Assembly: GCA_945862235.1 (NCBI GenBank)
Contig: CAMAYU010000009.1
Coordinates: 1 to 64,000, forward strand
Origin: Schlesneria paludicola DSM 18645
Lineage (GTDB): Bacteria > Planctomycetota > Planctomycetia > Planctomycetales > Planctomycetaceae
DNA: 64,000 nt
Reading direction: 5' to 3'
In this document: positions 22,087 to 30,611 of the stretch, piece after piece
How the letters are laid out: each line of letters begins with the position of its first letter
How positions within the stretch are numbered: the first letter of the stretch is position 1
The notes under the pieces: model-generated
The model's database searches: none
Told to the model about the DNA's origin: nothing
What the model saw: only the letters and a program-made list of their open reading frames with translations
Program-made: the position numbers and the translations under genes

Positions 22087-22779
22087 TCATTCGTCACGCG
22101 ATCCGCCCAAAAAACCAGCCTGAAACAAGTAGTAAGCCAGCACCATCAGTGTGCTGAACGCTGCCGCCACATAGGTGAGTGCCGCCGCATTTAGTACGCG
22201 GTCCACCGCGTCGCGTTCTTCGGGGGCGATGATTCCCGCTTCCAAAACCAGTCGTTTGGCTCGAGCCGAAGCGTCGAACTCGACCGGTAGCGTGACGACT
22301 TGAAACAACAGCACCATCGAAAAAACGGCGGCTCCCAACAGAACCACCCAAGGCGACAACATCAGTCCGACCGCCATGATCAGATATCCCGCCGTCGAAC
22401 CGATGTTGGCCGTGGGGACCAGCACCGAACGAATTCCCAACGGAACATATCCCGTGGCATGCTGGATGGCGTGACCGGCTTCGTGGCAGGCAACTCCGAT
22501 CGCGGCCAGTGACCGACCGTGATAGACATCGTGAGACAGCGCGAGTTGCCGCGCCGTGGGATCGTAATGGTCGGACAGATATCCATCTGTCTCAACGATC
22601 CCCACTTCGTGCAAGCCAGCATCGTCCAGCAACCGTTGAGCCGCTTCGGCTCCCGAGTGGCCGTGCGCGGCAGCGATTTGAGAACAGGCATCGAACGTCG
22701 TTCGCACGCGATAACTGGCCCACATCGACAGGATCAATCCGGGTGCGGCAAACAGCAGGTAAACGGGGTCGAAGAACAT
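22087..22779 (-). CDS. zinc-dependent membrane protease, YugP type
   Basis: A 230-residue membrane protein with an HEAGH zinc motif in ACHEAGHAIQHATGY, preceded by SDHYDPTARQLALS, the conserved substrate-side motif of the YugP family. It has one N-terminal and three C-terminal helices. ATG at 22779 (MFFDPVYLLFAAPG) is the typical family start; the 22833 reading adds 18 unsupported residues. It is probably a housekeeping inner-membrane peptidase; the physiological substrate is unknown. Confidence 0.9.
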   Translation of the reverse strand: MFFDPVYLLFAAPGLILSMWASYRVRTTFDACSQIAAAHGHSGAEAAQRLLDDAGLHEVGIVETDGYLSDHYDPTARQLALSHDVYHGRSLAAIGVACHEAGHAIQHATGYVPLGIRSVLVPTANIGSTAGYLIMAVGLMLSPWVVLLGAAVFSMVLLFQVVTLPVEFDASARAKRLVLEAGIIAPEERDAVDRVLNAAALTYVAAAFSTLMVLAYYLFQAGFLGGSRDE

Positions 22780-22867
22780 GGCAAGAGCGTTGGTTATCCT
22801 CCAAGTTTGAGTTGGTTTCACAAATGACGGCACACGCTTGTGCCGTCGCCTTCAAACACCGTCAGAA

Positions 22868-23053
22868 CTAATTTCTGGCGGCCTGCTGCGCAGACACTCT
22901 TCGGTCAAATCGGGGCAGTGAAGCGGATTCTCCGTCGGCATGACTCCTTTCGGAACCGGAGTCATGTGATGAGGACTTAGCTTGTCGAGACTGCTGGGTT
23001 AGCCAGCGAATCACTTCGTCGAGCGTTTGTGGCGGCGAATGGTTCTCGATCAT
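22868..23053 (-). CDS. small hypothetical protein, 61 residues
   Basis: Short polar protein (MIENHSPPQTLDEVIRWLTQ, then Ser/Arg-rich). AAGGA lies about 9 nt before the ATG, and it follows the CsrA and hibernation-factor genes on the same strand with small gaps, so it may be the third gene of that operon. No family is recognised. The N-terminal amphipathic helix could bind a partner. Confidence 0.45.
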   Translation of the reverse strand: MIENHSPPQTLDEVIRWLTQQSRQAKSSSHDSGSERSHADGESASLPRFDRRVSAQQAARN

Positions 23054-23081
23054 TTTCCGTATTCCTTTTCGTTGGAATCAC

Positions 23082-23426
23082 CTAGGAGAGGAAGGACTCA
23101 GCGCTAACCGGTTCACGTGCAAACTCGCGTTTGCGCTCAACGGCCCGACCCACGTTGTGGCCGATTCGCGCGGTGGCTCGATCGATCGTGACAGGCCAGT
23201 CGGTATCGACCACTTCGGCCACGACCTCACCCAATCCACGCAGTCGAACCACGATGAGGCAGTTCTTGTCGATCCCCCCTTTGGGACCGTTGTTGTCGGT
23301 CAGATAGACCGTCGTTTTCAGAATCCGCGAACCGAATCGCGACAGTGCGAAGGATAGCCTGCGATCGGCGTGTTCCTTCAGTTCTGAATCCATCTCAATT
23401 CCGGTGGCATGCAGTTCCCATAACAT
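23082..23426 (-). CDS. HPF/RaiA-type ribosome hibernation factor (short form)
   Basis: The 114-residue product resembles the N-terminal domain of ribosome hibernation factors: an opening strand (LWELHATGIEMDSELKEHAD), a basic helix (RRLSFALSRFG) and C-terminal VTIDRATARIGHNVGRAVER. There is no long-form C-terminal dimerisation domain. The family binds the 30S decoding region in stationary phase. It sits 192 nt downstream of csrA on the same strand, suggesting co-regulation with growth state. It is more divergent than classical RaiA, so the exact subfamily is uncertain. Confidence 0.72.
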   Translation of the reverse strand: MLWELHATGIEMDSELKEHADRRLSFALSRFGSRILKTTVYLTDNNGPKGGIDKNCLIVVRLRGLGEVVAEVVDTDWPVTIDRATARIGHNVGRAVERKREFAREPVSAESFLS

Positions 23427-23441
23427 GACGACTCTCCCATT

Positions 23442-23621
23442 TCAGAAACCCATTTCCGGTTGGGACCACTGTTTCCGGTCCAACCGACGAACCGGAATCG
23501 AAGCGTCCGCCTCGATACCCAACCGAACCTTGCCGCCAGCAATAGCGGTCACCTTCAACACGATCTCTCGATTCTCTCCAATCACAATCGCTTGCCCTGC
23601 TGTTCGCGTCAGAATCAACAT
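23442..23621 (-). CDS. csrA: carbon storage regulator CsrA
   Basis: Starting at ATG 23621 the product is MLILTRTAGQAIVIG..., the canonical CsrA opening, with the strand VTAIAGGKVRLGI and the RNA-contacting end IPVRRLDR. AAGGAGG 8 nt upstream fixes this start over the longer 23642 frame. CsrA binds GGA motifs in 5' leaders to repress or stabilise mRNAs. At about 59 residues it is close to normal length, with a short tail (KQWSQPEMGF). Flagellar genes, its usual neighbours, are absent. Confidence 0.93.
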   Translation of the reverse strand: MLILTRTAGQAIVIGENREIVLKVTAIAGGKVRLGIEADASIPVRRLDRKQWSQPEMGF

Positions 23622-24104
23622 CCGTTCGTCCTCCTTCTTCAAGCTGAGGGTTGAACGATCTTGTCCGGCTAACTCATGTCACTGCGACATCATCGACCGT
23701 TCGTGTGACGCCACATTTATACGTTTCAAATGAATGGTGGACGAATAGATTGTTTGGCTACGTTCCATCGATAAAACCGATGTCTTGATCGGGGCGCAAC
23801 GTCACTCGGAAAAGGGACGCTTTCGATCTGGCTTTGATGGACAGAGTCCATCGGTCGCAGAAGAGGCAACGTCGCTGCGTTACCCGTATCGGTGTTCTTT
23901 GTAACGGCGGCATCCTGCCGCCGAGTAACGTGGCGGCAGGATGCCGCGACTACGAGGTTGATACATCGCCACCTCGTTTCACCGCGCAGGCAACGCCCCG
24001 CGTGTCGATGAGCATGTCACCGTTCGCATCACCAAACGCGCACCAGCAAGACGGCGACTGGCACTCACCACGCGGCTCATACAGCAAAACGCACGCACTG
24101 CTGC
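23622..24104. other. intergenic, about 480 nt
   Basis: No gene recognised. It probably contains the csrA promoter. One strong hairpin (23907-23947) is present. Confidence 0.5.
23907..23947. repeat. perfect 16-bp hairpin
   Basis: GCGGCATCCTGCCGCC (23907-23922) pairs with 23932-23947 around a 9-nt loop. It lies between the sbtB and csrA genes. Confidence 0.8.
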
Positions 24105-24392
24105 TCAGAACTTCTGGCTGCGGATCACCTGGATATCAGAGAGATAGGCGATCATGGCGAACCGAGAAAAGAAGTCTCGTTCCAGCCGCGTCATCAGTTG
24201 CAGAGCCGGCTCAGAAGTGAGGACCACTTCAATCTGAATGTTTGCGAATTCTTCGATGTCGGCGACGCGCGAGCCTTGTGCGCCGACTCCCTCCACCGAA
24301 AAGAGCGTGTATCCGTGAGCACCGACTTCATCGAGCAGCGCCGTGACATGTGAGCGTGCGAGAGCTTCACAGATGATGGTGACGAGTTTCAT
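24105..24392 (-). CDS. sbtB: SbtB-like PII signalling protein
   Basis: A 95-residue PII-fold protein directly after sbtA (11-nt gap). MKLVTIICEALARSHVTALL, the short T-loop region (GVGAQGSRVADIEE) and the strand NIQIEVVLT follow the SbtB pattern. It ends IRSQKF, close to the ends of cyanobacterial SbtBs, and lacks the C-terminal Cys pair of some of them. SbtB binds adenine nucleotides and gates SbtA. The same frame continues upstream of the ATG only as sequence overlapping sbtA. Confidence 0.85.
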   Translation of the reverse strand: MKLVTIICEALARSHVTALLDEVGAHGYTLFSVEGVGAQGSRVADIEEFANIQIEVVLTSEPALQLMTRLERDFFSRFAMIAYLSDIQVIRSQKF

Positions 24393-24403
24393 GGGATGCA
24401 GGA

Positions 24404-25399
24404 TCACGGCGTTTCTCCAAACAGCCACTTGGCGATCTCGAAGTAGACGGGCAGTCCAACGGTGATGTTGAACGGAAAGGTGATGGCCAGTGCTGCCGTG
24501 AGATACAAAGTCGGACTTGCTTCTGGCAAGGAGAGCCGAACGGCTGCGGGGGCGGCGATGTACGAGGCGCTCGCCGCGAGGACTCCCAATAGTGTCGCCC
24601 CGCCGAGGCTCAAGCCGGCGGCATGCCCCAGTATCACACCGAGCGATCCGTGCAGGAGAGGCATCAGCATTCCAAACGCCACCAGAAACAGGCCGACTTT
24701 CCGCAGGTCGCCAAACCGTCGCGCGGCCACCATTCCCATCTCCAGCAGGAACAGCGCGAGTACTCCCTGAAAGGGTGCCACGAAGAATCCCGAGGTCGCG
24801 TCGTACCCGCGTTTTCCCGACAGAAAGCCGATCAGCATCGCCCCCACCAACAGTACCACGCTGCGTCCCAAACACGCTTCATGCAGCGCCACCTTCAAAG
24901 TCGGAAGGAAGGACTCACCTGGCTTCTGGGTCGCGAGTTTTCCCAGCACAATTCCGATGATGATTGCCGGCGATTCCATCACCGCCAGAAACGCGGTCGC
25001 ATACTCTTCATAGGGCTGATTGAGCGATTGCAGAAAGTTTGTCGCGGCGATGAATGTCACCGCGCTGACTGATCCGTAATGAGCAGCGATGGCCGCCGAA
25101 TCGACCGGCGAAAGACGACCGATGAACCGCAGTATTGGATAGCTCCACAGTGGGATCAACGTCCCCAAGACAATCGCCATCAGAGCCGGAAGCCACACAG
25201 TAGCAATCCCCGCCGAAGCAATCGCCACGCCTCCTTTGAATCCGATGGCTGTCAGCAGATAGATCGTCAGCCCGAGATACAGCGGCTCAGGAAACTTGAG
25301 ATCGCTCTTCGAGAGGGTCGCAAACACACCCAGAAGAAAGAACAACACCGCAGGAGATAGCAGATTCGCTTGGATTGCCTGAACTAAATCGGTTGTCAT
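24404..25399 (-). CDS. sbtA: sodium-dependent bicarbonate transporter SbtA
   Basis: The 331-residue, ten-helix membrane protein has SbtA features: FFLLGVFATLSKSDLKFPEP, GFKGGVAIASAG, AAIAAHYGSVSAVTF and ASASYIAAPAAVRLSLPEA. SbtA imports bicarbonate with sodium. ATG at 25399 is chosen because the transporter fold starts at once; the longer frame to 25606 crosses the divergent promoter. It is followed by sbtB and divergent from a LysR regulator. With no carboxysome genes nearby, imported bicarbonate may feed biotin-dependent or PEP carboxylases. Confidence 0.9.
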   Translation of the reverse strand: MTTDLVQAIQANLLSPAVLFFLLGVFATLSKSDLKFPEPLYLGLTIYLLTAIGFKGGVAIASAGIATVWLPALMAIVLGTLIPLWSYPILRFIGRLSPVDSAAIAAHYGSVSAVTFIAATNFLQSLNQPYEEYATAFLAVMESPAIIIGIVLGKLATQKPGESFLPTLKVALHEACLGRSVVLLVGAMLIGFLSGKRGYDATSGFFVAPFQGVLALFLLEMGMVAARRFGDLRKVGLFLVAFGMLMPLLHGSLGVILGHAAGLSLGGATLLGVLAASASYIAAPAAVRLSLPEASPTLYLTAALAITFPFNITVGLPVYFEIAKWLFGETP

Positions 25400-25577
25400 C
25401 ACCCGTCTTTCAATTCTCGTGGCGGCTCGTCCATCAGAACTTTGTGGTCGGTGAAAGTCAGCTTGGAAACAGAGAATGAATTTCGGTTCACCGCGTGCAA
25501 TCTTGTCTGGCGATATTCTCAAACAGCCTCCCCACCGACCTTCGTGCGGTGAGATTGTAGGACTTCGAGATAGTTCG

Positions 25578-25603
25578 TACAAATTGCTTGTATGACTACA
25601 TAC
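25578..25603. promoter_or_regulatory. candidate LysR operator in the sbtA / regulator divergent gap
   Basis: Two overlapping dyads: TACAA-ATTGC-TTGTA (25578-25592) and GTATG-ACTA-CATAC (25590-25603). They lie 35-60 nt before the LysR start in the 237-nt divergent gap. The location fits an autoregulatory LysR site; binding is inferred. Confidence 0.5.
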
Positions 25604-25636
25604 CATCGGTTTTCACGATGAATGAAAGGCGAGTTC

Positions 25637-26536
25637 ATGGAGTGGCTGAACTACCACCACCTGCTGTATTTCTGGGTTGTGGCTCGCGAGGGGAGTGTGG
25701 CCAAGGCGTGCAAGCAGCTTCACCTAGCTCAGCCCACCATCAGCGGACAGATTCGCGCGCTGGAGAAGTCCCTGAAGTCGTCCCTCTTTAAGAAGTCGGG
25801 ACGGAACCTGGTGCTGACCGAGACCGGCCAGACGGTGTATCGCTATGCGGACGAGATTTTTTCGCTCGGACGCGAATTGCAAGACGCGCTCAAAAACCGG
25901 TCCACCGGACGCGCGTTGCGGTTCGTGGTCGGAGTGGCCGATGCGCTGCCGAAGCTCATGGTTCACCGATTGCTCGAACCGGCGTTGCGACTCCCGGACG
26001 AAGTGCAGGTTGTCTGCATTGACGGAGAACCGGATCGTCTCATGGCGCAACTCGCTCTCCACGAACTCGATCTCGTTGTTTGCGACGGCCCCGCCAACCC
26101 GCGACTCGGCTTGAAAGCCTTCAACCATCTTTTGGGCGAATGTGGCGTGACCTTCTTCGGAACCGAAGAACTGGCTCGCCGCTATCGCAAGGGTTTTCCC
26201 GAGTCTCTCAAAGGCGCACCGTTTCTCATGCCAGCGAACAACTCCATGCTCAGACGCTCTCTGGACCAATGGTTCGACGCGCTCGGCATTCGCCCGGTCA
26301 TTCGCGGCGAGTTCTCCGACAGCGCCCTGCTCAAAGCCTTCGGGCAATTTGGAGACGGCCTGTTCGCCGCCCCTAGCGCCGTCGAAGACGATGTCAAACG
26401 GATGTACCACGTCTCCGTCGTCGGGAGAGATGACTCCCTGCGAGAACGCTTCTACGCCGTCTCGGTCGAAAAACGCCTCAAACACCCCGCCGTCGTCGCC
26501 ATCTCTGAAGCCGCGAAGACGACGCTGTTTCGCTAG
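25637..26536 (+). CDS. LysR-family transcriptional regulator (NhaR-like)
   Basis: A 299-residue regulator. The N-terminal winged helix reads MEWLNYHHLLYFWVVAREGS and AQPTISGQIRALEKSLKSSL, close to the NhaR subgroup; the effector domain follows (LRFVVGVADALPKLMVHRLL). ATG at 25637 has AAAGGCGAG just upstream and matches the family start, better than 25622. It is divergent from sbtA-sbtB, so it probably controls bicarbonate (or sodium) uptake. The inducer is unknown. Confidence 0.9.
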   Translation: MEWLNYHHLLYFWVVAREGSVAKACKQLHLAQPTISGQIRALEKSLKSSLFKKSGRNLVLTETGQTVYRYADEIFSLGRELQDALKNRSTGRALRFVVGVADALPKLMVHRLLEPALRLPDEVQVVCIDGEPDRLMAQLALHELDLVVCDGPANPRLGLKAFNHLLGECGVTFFGTEELARRYRKGFPESLKGAPFLMPANNSMLRRSLDQWFDALGIRPVIRGEFSDSALLKAFGQFGDGLFAAPSAVEDDVKRMYHVSVVGRDDSLRERFYAVSVEKRLKHPAVVAISEAAKTTLFR

Positions 26537-26943
26537 CTCGTGTGGGCATTGCCCTTAGGCGACCGGCAAGAACCGTCTTGTCACTACGCAGCTCCGTTCA
26601 AGCAGTCGAGCCTCAGGCTCCCGGCCGATTTCTCGCCACAGTTCAAAGCCCTCCTCTAAACCGCTGCCATCGGCGACATCCGCCGCAGCGCGTCCTGGCC
26701 CTCCTCGCGCACGGCGATTTGTGCCGATCGCCAGCCTCATTCTGACTCGTTGCACCGTAGACGCCGCACGAGCGTCTTGCATGATGCAGTCCGGTTTCGA
26801 GTCCTCATCGCTTTTTTCGTTAAATTTAATCAAGGCTCATGCCCGTCGCAGTCGATCCTAACGGAGCCGCGACCAGTGCGCGGTGGCTCGTGCTTGCGTC
26901 GAGCGTTCTGGCCGAACTAGTCGCTTCCACTCAGGGATGAACG
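26537..26943. other. intergenic, about 400 nt, nothing recognised
   Basis: Reading frames here lack family resemblance and ribosome sites. I see no RNA gene and no strong repeat. Confidence 0.5.
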
Positions 26944-27162
26944 ATGCGGAACCGCTTGCAACTGTTTACTGGCGACGACGATGTTGCCACCGCGACGGCA
27001 GAACAAGTCACCGTTCGTCTGGGAGACATTTCCCGGGCGCTGCGCGATGCGATGCGGTGGAACCGTACTTGGTTGGATGACTTCGAGGACGATGAAGTCC
27101 AAGTTTCTCCCGACCTCTACGACATCATCTCGGCCTACATGCGACTTCGCCCCGGTGCGTGA
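26944..27162 (+). CDS. small conserved-looking hypothetical protein, 72 residues
   Basis: The sequence is MRNRLQLFTGDDDVATATAE followed by a compact helical core (VTVRLGDISRALRDAMRWNR, TWLDDFEDDEVQVSPDLYDI). The acidic, well-ordered composition and the absence of repeat-derived residues suggest a real gene, and I believe similar short proteins occur in other Planctomycetes. Function is unknown. It precedes the glycerate kinase gene by about 160 nt, with a hairpin between. Confidence 0.6.
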   Translation: MRNRLQLFTGDDDVATATAEQVTVRLGDISRALRDAMRWNRTWLDDFEDDEVQVSPDLYDIISAYMRLRPGA

Positions 27163-27189
27163 AGAAGTCGCACGGAAGAACGCCGTTCC

Positions 27190-27278
27190 TTTAACCGCAA
27201 GCCAAAGGCGAGCGCGTTGTGGAACACGTTTCCGATGTTCCCACACTCCGACACGCACGCCTTCGGCTTGCGGTTAAA
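27190..27278. repeat. palindromic repeat upstream of glycerate kinase
   Basis: TTTAACCGCAAGCC.. (27190-27210) pairs with 27258-27278 around a 47-nt loop that itself contains complementary segments (GTGGAACA with TGTTCCCAC). Confidence 0.75.
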
Positions 27279-27325
27279 CGAGACCCGGAGCGTGTGCGGC
27301 CGATTCGCAGCGGGAGGGCGATGCG

Positions 27326-28678
27326 ATGTCACCACGCCGTGACGCCGAAGCCATCTGGCAAGCGGGAGTCGCCGCCGTCGATTCGTCGCTGCTCGTTCGC
27401 AACGCGGTGCGCTGTCGCGCCACGACGCTTGAGGTCTGCGGCGAGGCGTTCGATCTGACGAGCCTCGATCGGCTGATCGTTGTCGGCGCGGGCAAAGCCG
27501 GCGCGGGGATGGCCCTCGGTCTGGAGACGGCTCTCGGTTCGAGGCTGCTCGATACGAAGGTCACCGGCTGGATCAACGTTCCCGCCGATTGCGTCCGACC
27601 GCTGCATCGCATTCACCTCCACGCGGCGCGACCTGCGGGCCTTAATGAGCCAACAGCCGCAGGCGTGTTCGGCAGCGAGCGGATCCTCGAACTCGTTGCC
27701 TCACAGCGCGAGCACGATCTGTGTCTGGTGCTGATCTCGGGTGGAGGGAGCGCCCTGTTGCCGCTCCCTCTCGACGGGATCCGCCTCGCCGACAAACAAG
27801 CGGTGACCCGGCATCTCAGTCGCGCCGGGGCCACGATTCACGAACTGAATGCAGTGCGCAAACGGTTGTCGCGCATCAAGGGTGGCGGACTGTTGCGCGC
27901 GGCGACGGCGGGACGGATGATCGCACTCATCATCTCCGACGTGATCGGCGATCCGCTCGACGTGATCGCTTCGGGGCCGACCGTATGCGATGACGGCACT
28001 GCCGCCGACGCGATCGATGTTCTAAACCGATTCACTACGCCAATGCCCGGCGATCCCGTCCCAGCCTTTGTTCGGAACGTACTCCGTGCGCAAGCCGAAT
28101 GCGGCCAGGCTCGCGAGCTGCCGCGAATCTCCTGTCGCAACGTCATCGTCGGCAACAATGAAACCGCTCTGAACGCCGCCCTTGCACATGCGAAGTCGCT
28201 AGGGTTTGAAGTTCGATCGCTCGGAGCTGGACGAGGCGGCATTGCGCGTGATGTGGGCGTCGAACTGGCCGAACTCTGCCTCGCCGCGCGGCGCGAGTCA
28301 CTCGACCATTCGATCTGCTTCATCGGCGGAGGCGAACCGGTCGTGAAGCTCGTTCCCACAGAACAGCCTCGCGCGGGAGGACGCAATCAAGAGCTGGCTC
28401 TCGCGGCGACCTGCCGACTCTGGAACGAAGGTCTCGACGGACTGGCGATTCTTTCGGGAGGAACCGATGGCGAGGACGGCCCCACCGACGCGGCCGGTGC
28501 CGTATGCGATGCGATCGTGCGCGAAGCGGCCCAACAGCGCGGCCTCGATCCCGCAGCGTTCCTCGCGATCAACGATTCGTACACGTTCTTCAATCAGACG
28601 AACGGCCTGCTGCAAACCGGCCCCACTCACACCAACGTCATGGACCTGCAAGTCGCCGTCGTTCATCCCCCGCAATGA
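27326..28678 (+). CDS. glycerate 2-kinase (DUF4147/MOFRL family)
   Basis: The 450-residue protein has the two-domain GckA/TtuD architecture: an N-terminal Rossmann-like domain (LIVVGAGKAGAGMALGLE, CLVLISGGGSALLPLP, HELNAVRKRLSRIKGG) and a C-terminal MOFRL domain (GGRNQELALAA, LSGGTDGEDGPTDAAGA). It phosphorylates D-glycerate to 2-phosphoglycerate in serine or glyoxylate catabolism. GGGAGGG lies before the ATG. The length is normal for the family. Confidence 0.93.
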   Translation: MSPRRDAEAIWQAGVAAVDSSLLVRNAVRCRATTLEVCGEAFDLTSLDRLIVVGAGKAGAGMALGLETALGSRLLDTKVTGWINVPADCVRPLHRIHLHAARPAGLNEPTAAGVFGSERILELVASQREHDLCLVLISGGGSALLPLPLDGIRLADKQAVTRHLSRAGATIHELNAVRKRLSRIKGGGLLRAATAGRMIALIISDVIGDPLDVIASGPTVCDDGTAADAIDVLNRFTTPMPGDPVPAFVRNVLRAQAECGQARELPRISCRNVIVGNNETALNAALAHAKSLGFEVRSLGAGRGGIARDVGVELAELCLAARRESLDHSICFIGGGEPVVKLVPTEQPRAGGRNQELALAATCRLWNEGLDGLAILSGGTDGEDGPTDAAGAVCDAIVREAAQQRGLDPAAFLAINDSYTFFNQTNGLLQTGPTHTNVMDLQVAVVHPPQ

Positions 28679-28808
28679 TGTTGGGGCGGCTCACCGAGAC
28701 CAACCGTTGTTGATGCGTCAGTCCTTGGCATCGCCTCACGGGCCACGTTACAAACAGCCCGCCTCGTCGCACAACGTCCTCGCCCTGCCCTGTCTTTGAA
28801 GCTGCTCA

Positions 28809-30410
28809 ATGTCTCTGCGTGTCTCGAATCTGCGGCTCTCGGTCTCGGTGCCGGAAGCCGAACTGCCGCAATACCTCGCCGAGCGGCTAGGGGTTCCGGT
28901 CGAGGCACTCGCGCGGTGGCGCGTCCTCAAAAAGAGCCTCGATGCGAGATCGGCCTCGGACCTGCGGTTCGTTTACACGACACTCGTCGATCTGCCCGAT
29001 GAGGTTCTGCAATCGCCCGCCGTGCAACGGCAGTTGCACGGAGATGTGCGGCACTTCACGCCTCCCACGTTCGACGATCGGTCGCCCGGCACATTGCCAA
29101 TGCCCGAGCGACCGATCGTGGTCGGATCAGGCCCCGCCGGGTTGCTCGCGGGCTATTACCTCGCACAAAAGGGCTATCGTCCGCTGATCCTCGAACGCGG
29201 GCTGGCCGTGAAGGAACGAGTCCCCGCTGTGCGCGACTTCGATCGTGGCGGCGCGTTCGACCGCGAGAACAATTATCTCTTTGGCGAAGGAGGCGCGGGC
29301 TGTTTCAGCGACGGCAAGCTGACCTGTCGCATGGAAGGACCGGATGTCGAATGGGTTCTCGAACGGTTCGTCGAGTGTGGCGGTCGCGCCTCGATCGTGT
29401 ACGAGAACCGACCGCATCTCGGCAGCAACAAGCTACCGATGATCTGCCGCAACTTCCGTCGCAAGATCGAAGCCCTCGGCGGTGAGTACCGCTTCGGCTG
29501 CTGCATGGAAGGGATCGACGTGCGCGATGGACGTGTCGTCGGACTGCAAACGTCGAGCGGCTATCTCCCGACGAATCACGTCGTGTTGGGGATCGGCCAC
29601 AGTGCCCGCGACACCTATCAGATGCTGTTCGATCTGGGAGTCCCGCTCCTCCAGAAAGCCTTCCAACTCGGGCTGCGGATCGAGCAGCCTCAGGAACAGA
29701 TCAACCGCCACAAGTACGCGCGGCCGGAATACCTGACGCTGCTCGGCGCGGCCGACTACACGCTGAACGCGCGCGGCGAGAAGGATGTCTTCACGTTCTG
29801 CATGTGTGCTGGCGGGATCATCATCCCCAGCGTGAGCGAACCCGACATGTTCTGCTCGAACGGCATGAGCAACTCGCGCCACGACACGCCGTTCGCCAAC
29901 AGCGGCGTCGTCGTGACACTGGAAACACACGAGTTCGACAGCCCGCATCCGCTGGCTGGTATGCACATCCAACAGCGGTACGAGGCCGAAGCGTTTCGGA
30001 TCGGACGCGGAAATTATTTGTGTCCGATTCAGTCGGCCCAAGACTTCGTGAAAGGCCGCGCCCCGCACCCGTCCGCAAAACTCGACTGCTCCTACGAACG
30101 AGGCACGATTCCAACAGCCCTTGATCGTGTGTTGCCCCCCGTCATTGCCTCGGCCATCCGACGCAGCCTGCCGCTGATGGACCAGAAGCTGCGCGGCGAC
30201 TTCCTCCAACACGCGATCCTCGTCGGCCCCGAGATGCGCGGCAGTTCGCCCATCCGCATTGATCGCGATCTGGTCTCACGCCAGTGCCCGAACATCGCGG
30301 GCCTGTATCCCGTTGGCGAGGGAGCCGGTTACGCGGGCGGCATCGTCAGCGCGGCGGTCGATGGACTGAGAACGGCTCGAGCCGTCGTCGGCCAGTTCGC
30401 TCCAGTGTAG
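28809..30410 (+). CDS. FAD-dependent dehydrogenase (COG2509 type)
   Basis: A 533-residue flavoprotein. After an N-terminal domain of about 100 residues comes an FAD-binding dinucleotide motif (PIVVGSGPAGLLAGYYLA), then NNYLFGEGGAGCFSDGKLT, GSNKLPMICRNFRRKI and a C-terminal FAD motif (GLYPVGEGAGYAGGIVSAA). These mark the uncharacterised 'FAD-dependent dehydrogenase' group found in many bacteria. The substrate is unknown. It is 130 nt after the glycerate kinase on the same strand, but a functional link is not evident. Confidence 0.88.
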   Translation: MSLRVSNLRLSVSVPEAELPQYLAERLGVPVEALARWRVLKKSLDARSASDLRFVYTTLVDLPDEVLQSPAVQRQLHGDVRHFTPPTFDDRSPGTLPMPERPIVVGSGPAGLLAGYYLAQKGYRPLILERGLAVKERVPAVRDFDRGGAFDRENNYLFGEGGAGCFSDGKLTCRMEGPDVEWVLERFVECGGRASIVYENRPHLGSNKLPMICRNFRRKIEALGGEYRFGCCMEGIDVRDGRVVGLQTSSGYLPTNHVVLGIGHSARDTYQMLFDLGVPLLQKAFQLGLRIEQPQEQINRHKYARPEYLTLLGAADYTLNARGEKDVFTFCMCAGGIIIPSVSEPDMFCSNGMSNSRHDTPFANSGVVVTLETHEFDSPHPLAGMHIQQRYEAEAFRIGRGNYLCPIQSAQDFVKGRAPHPSAKLDCSYERGTIPTALDRVLPPVIASAIRRSLPLMDQKLRGDFLQHAILVGPEMRGSSPIRIDRDLVSRQCPNIAGLYPVGEGAGYAGGIVSAAVDGLRTARAVVGQFAPV

Positions 30411-30430
30411 ACCGCGGCGGCAATCCGCAA

Positions 30431-30560
30431 GCAGCCTGCTGAAAAACGTAGCTGGGACGCCTCATCCGAGCGAAAAATAATGAGGAGCTGTCGGACGGAC
30501 GAGGCGTCCATCCGACAGCTCTTCAACAACCTGTCAGACGGGCACTCTTGCCCGTCGTAT
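30431..30560. repeat. dispersed repeat family H plus hairpins
   Basis: GCCTGCTGAAAAACGTAGCT at the left recurs in reverse orientation at 39169-39211. Two hairpins follow: GAGCTGTCGGA...TCCGACAGCTC and GACGGGCACTCTTGCCCGTC. Confidence 0.7.
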
Positions 30561-30562
30561 CG

Positions 30563-30592
30563 AAAAAAAAGGGCGGGCAAAAGTGCCCGCCC
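30563..30592 (-). terminator. Rho-independent terminator of secDF
   Basis: On the minus strand a 9-bp GC stem (30592-30584 with 30579-30571, 4-nt loop) is followed by eight Ts. It lies 20 nt past the secDF stop. Confidence 0.92.
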
Positions 30593-30611
30593 TACTGACT
30601 CAGATTGCTGG

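Noticed and set aside
26555-26833. 92-codon minus-strand frame
   Set aside because: No ribosome site, shadow-like composition and no recognisable domain.
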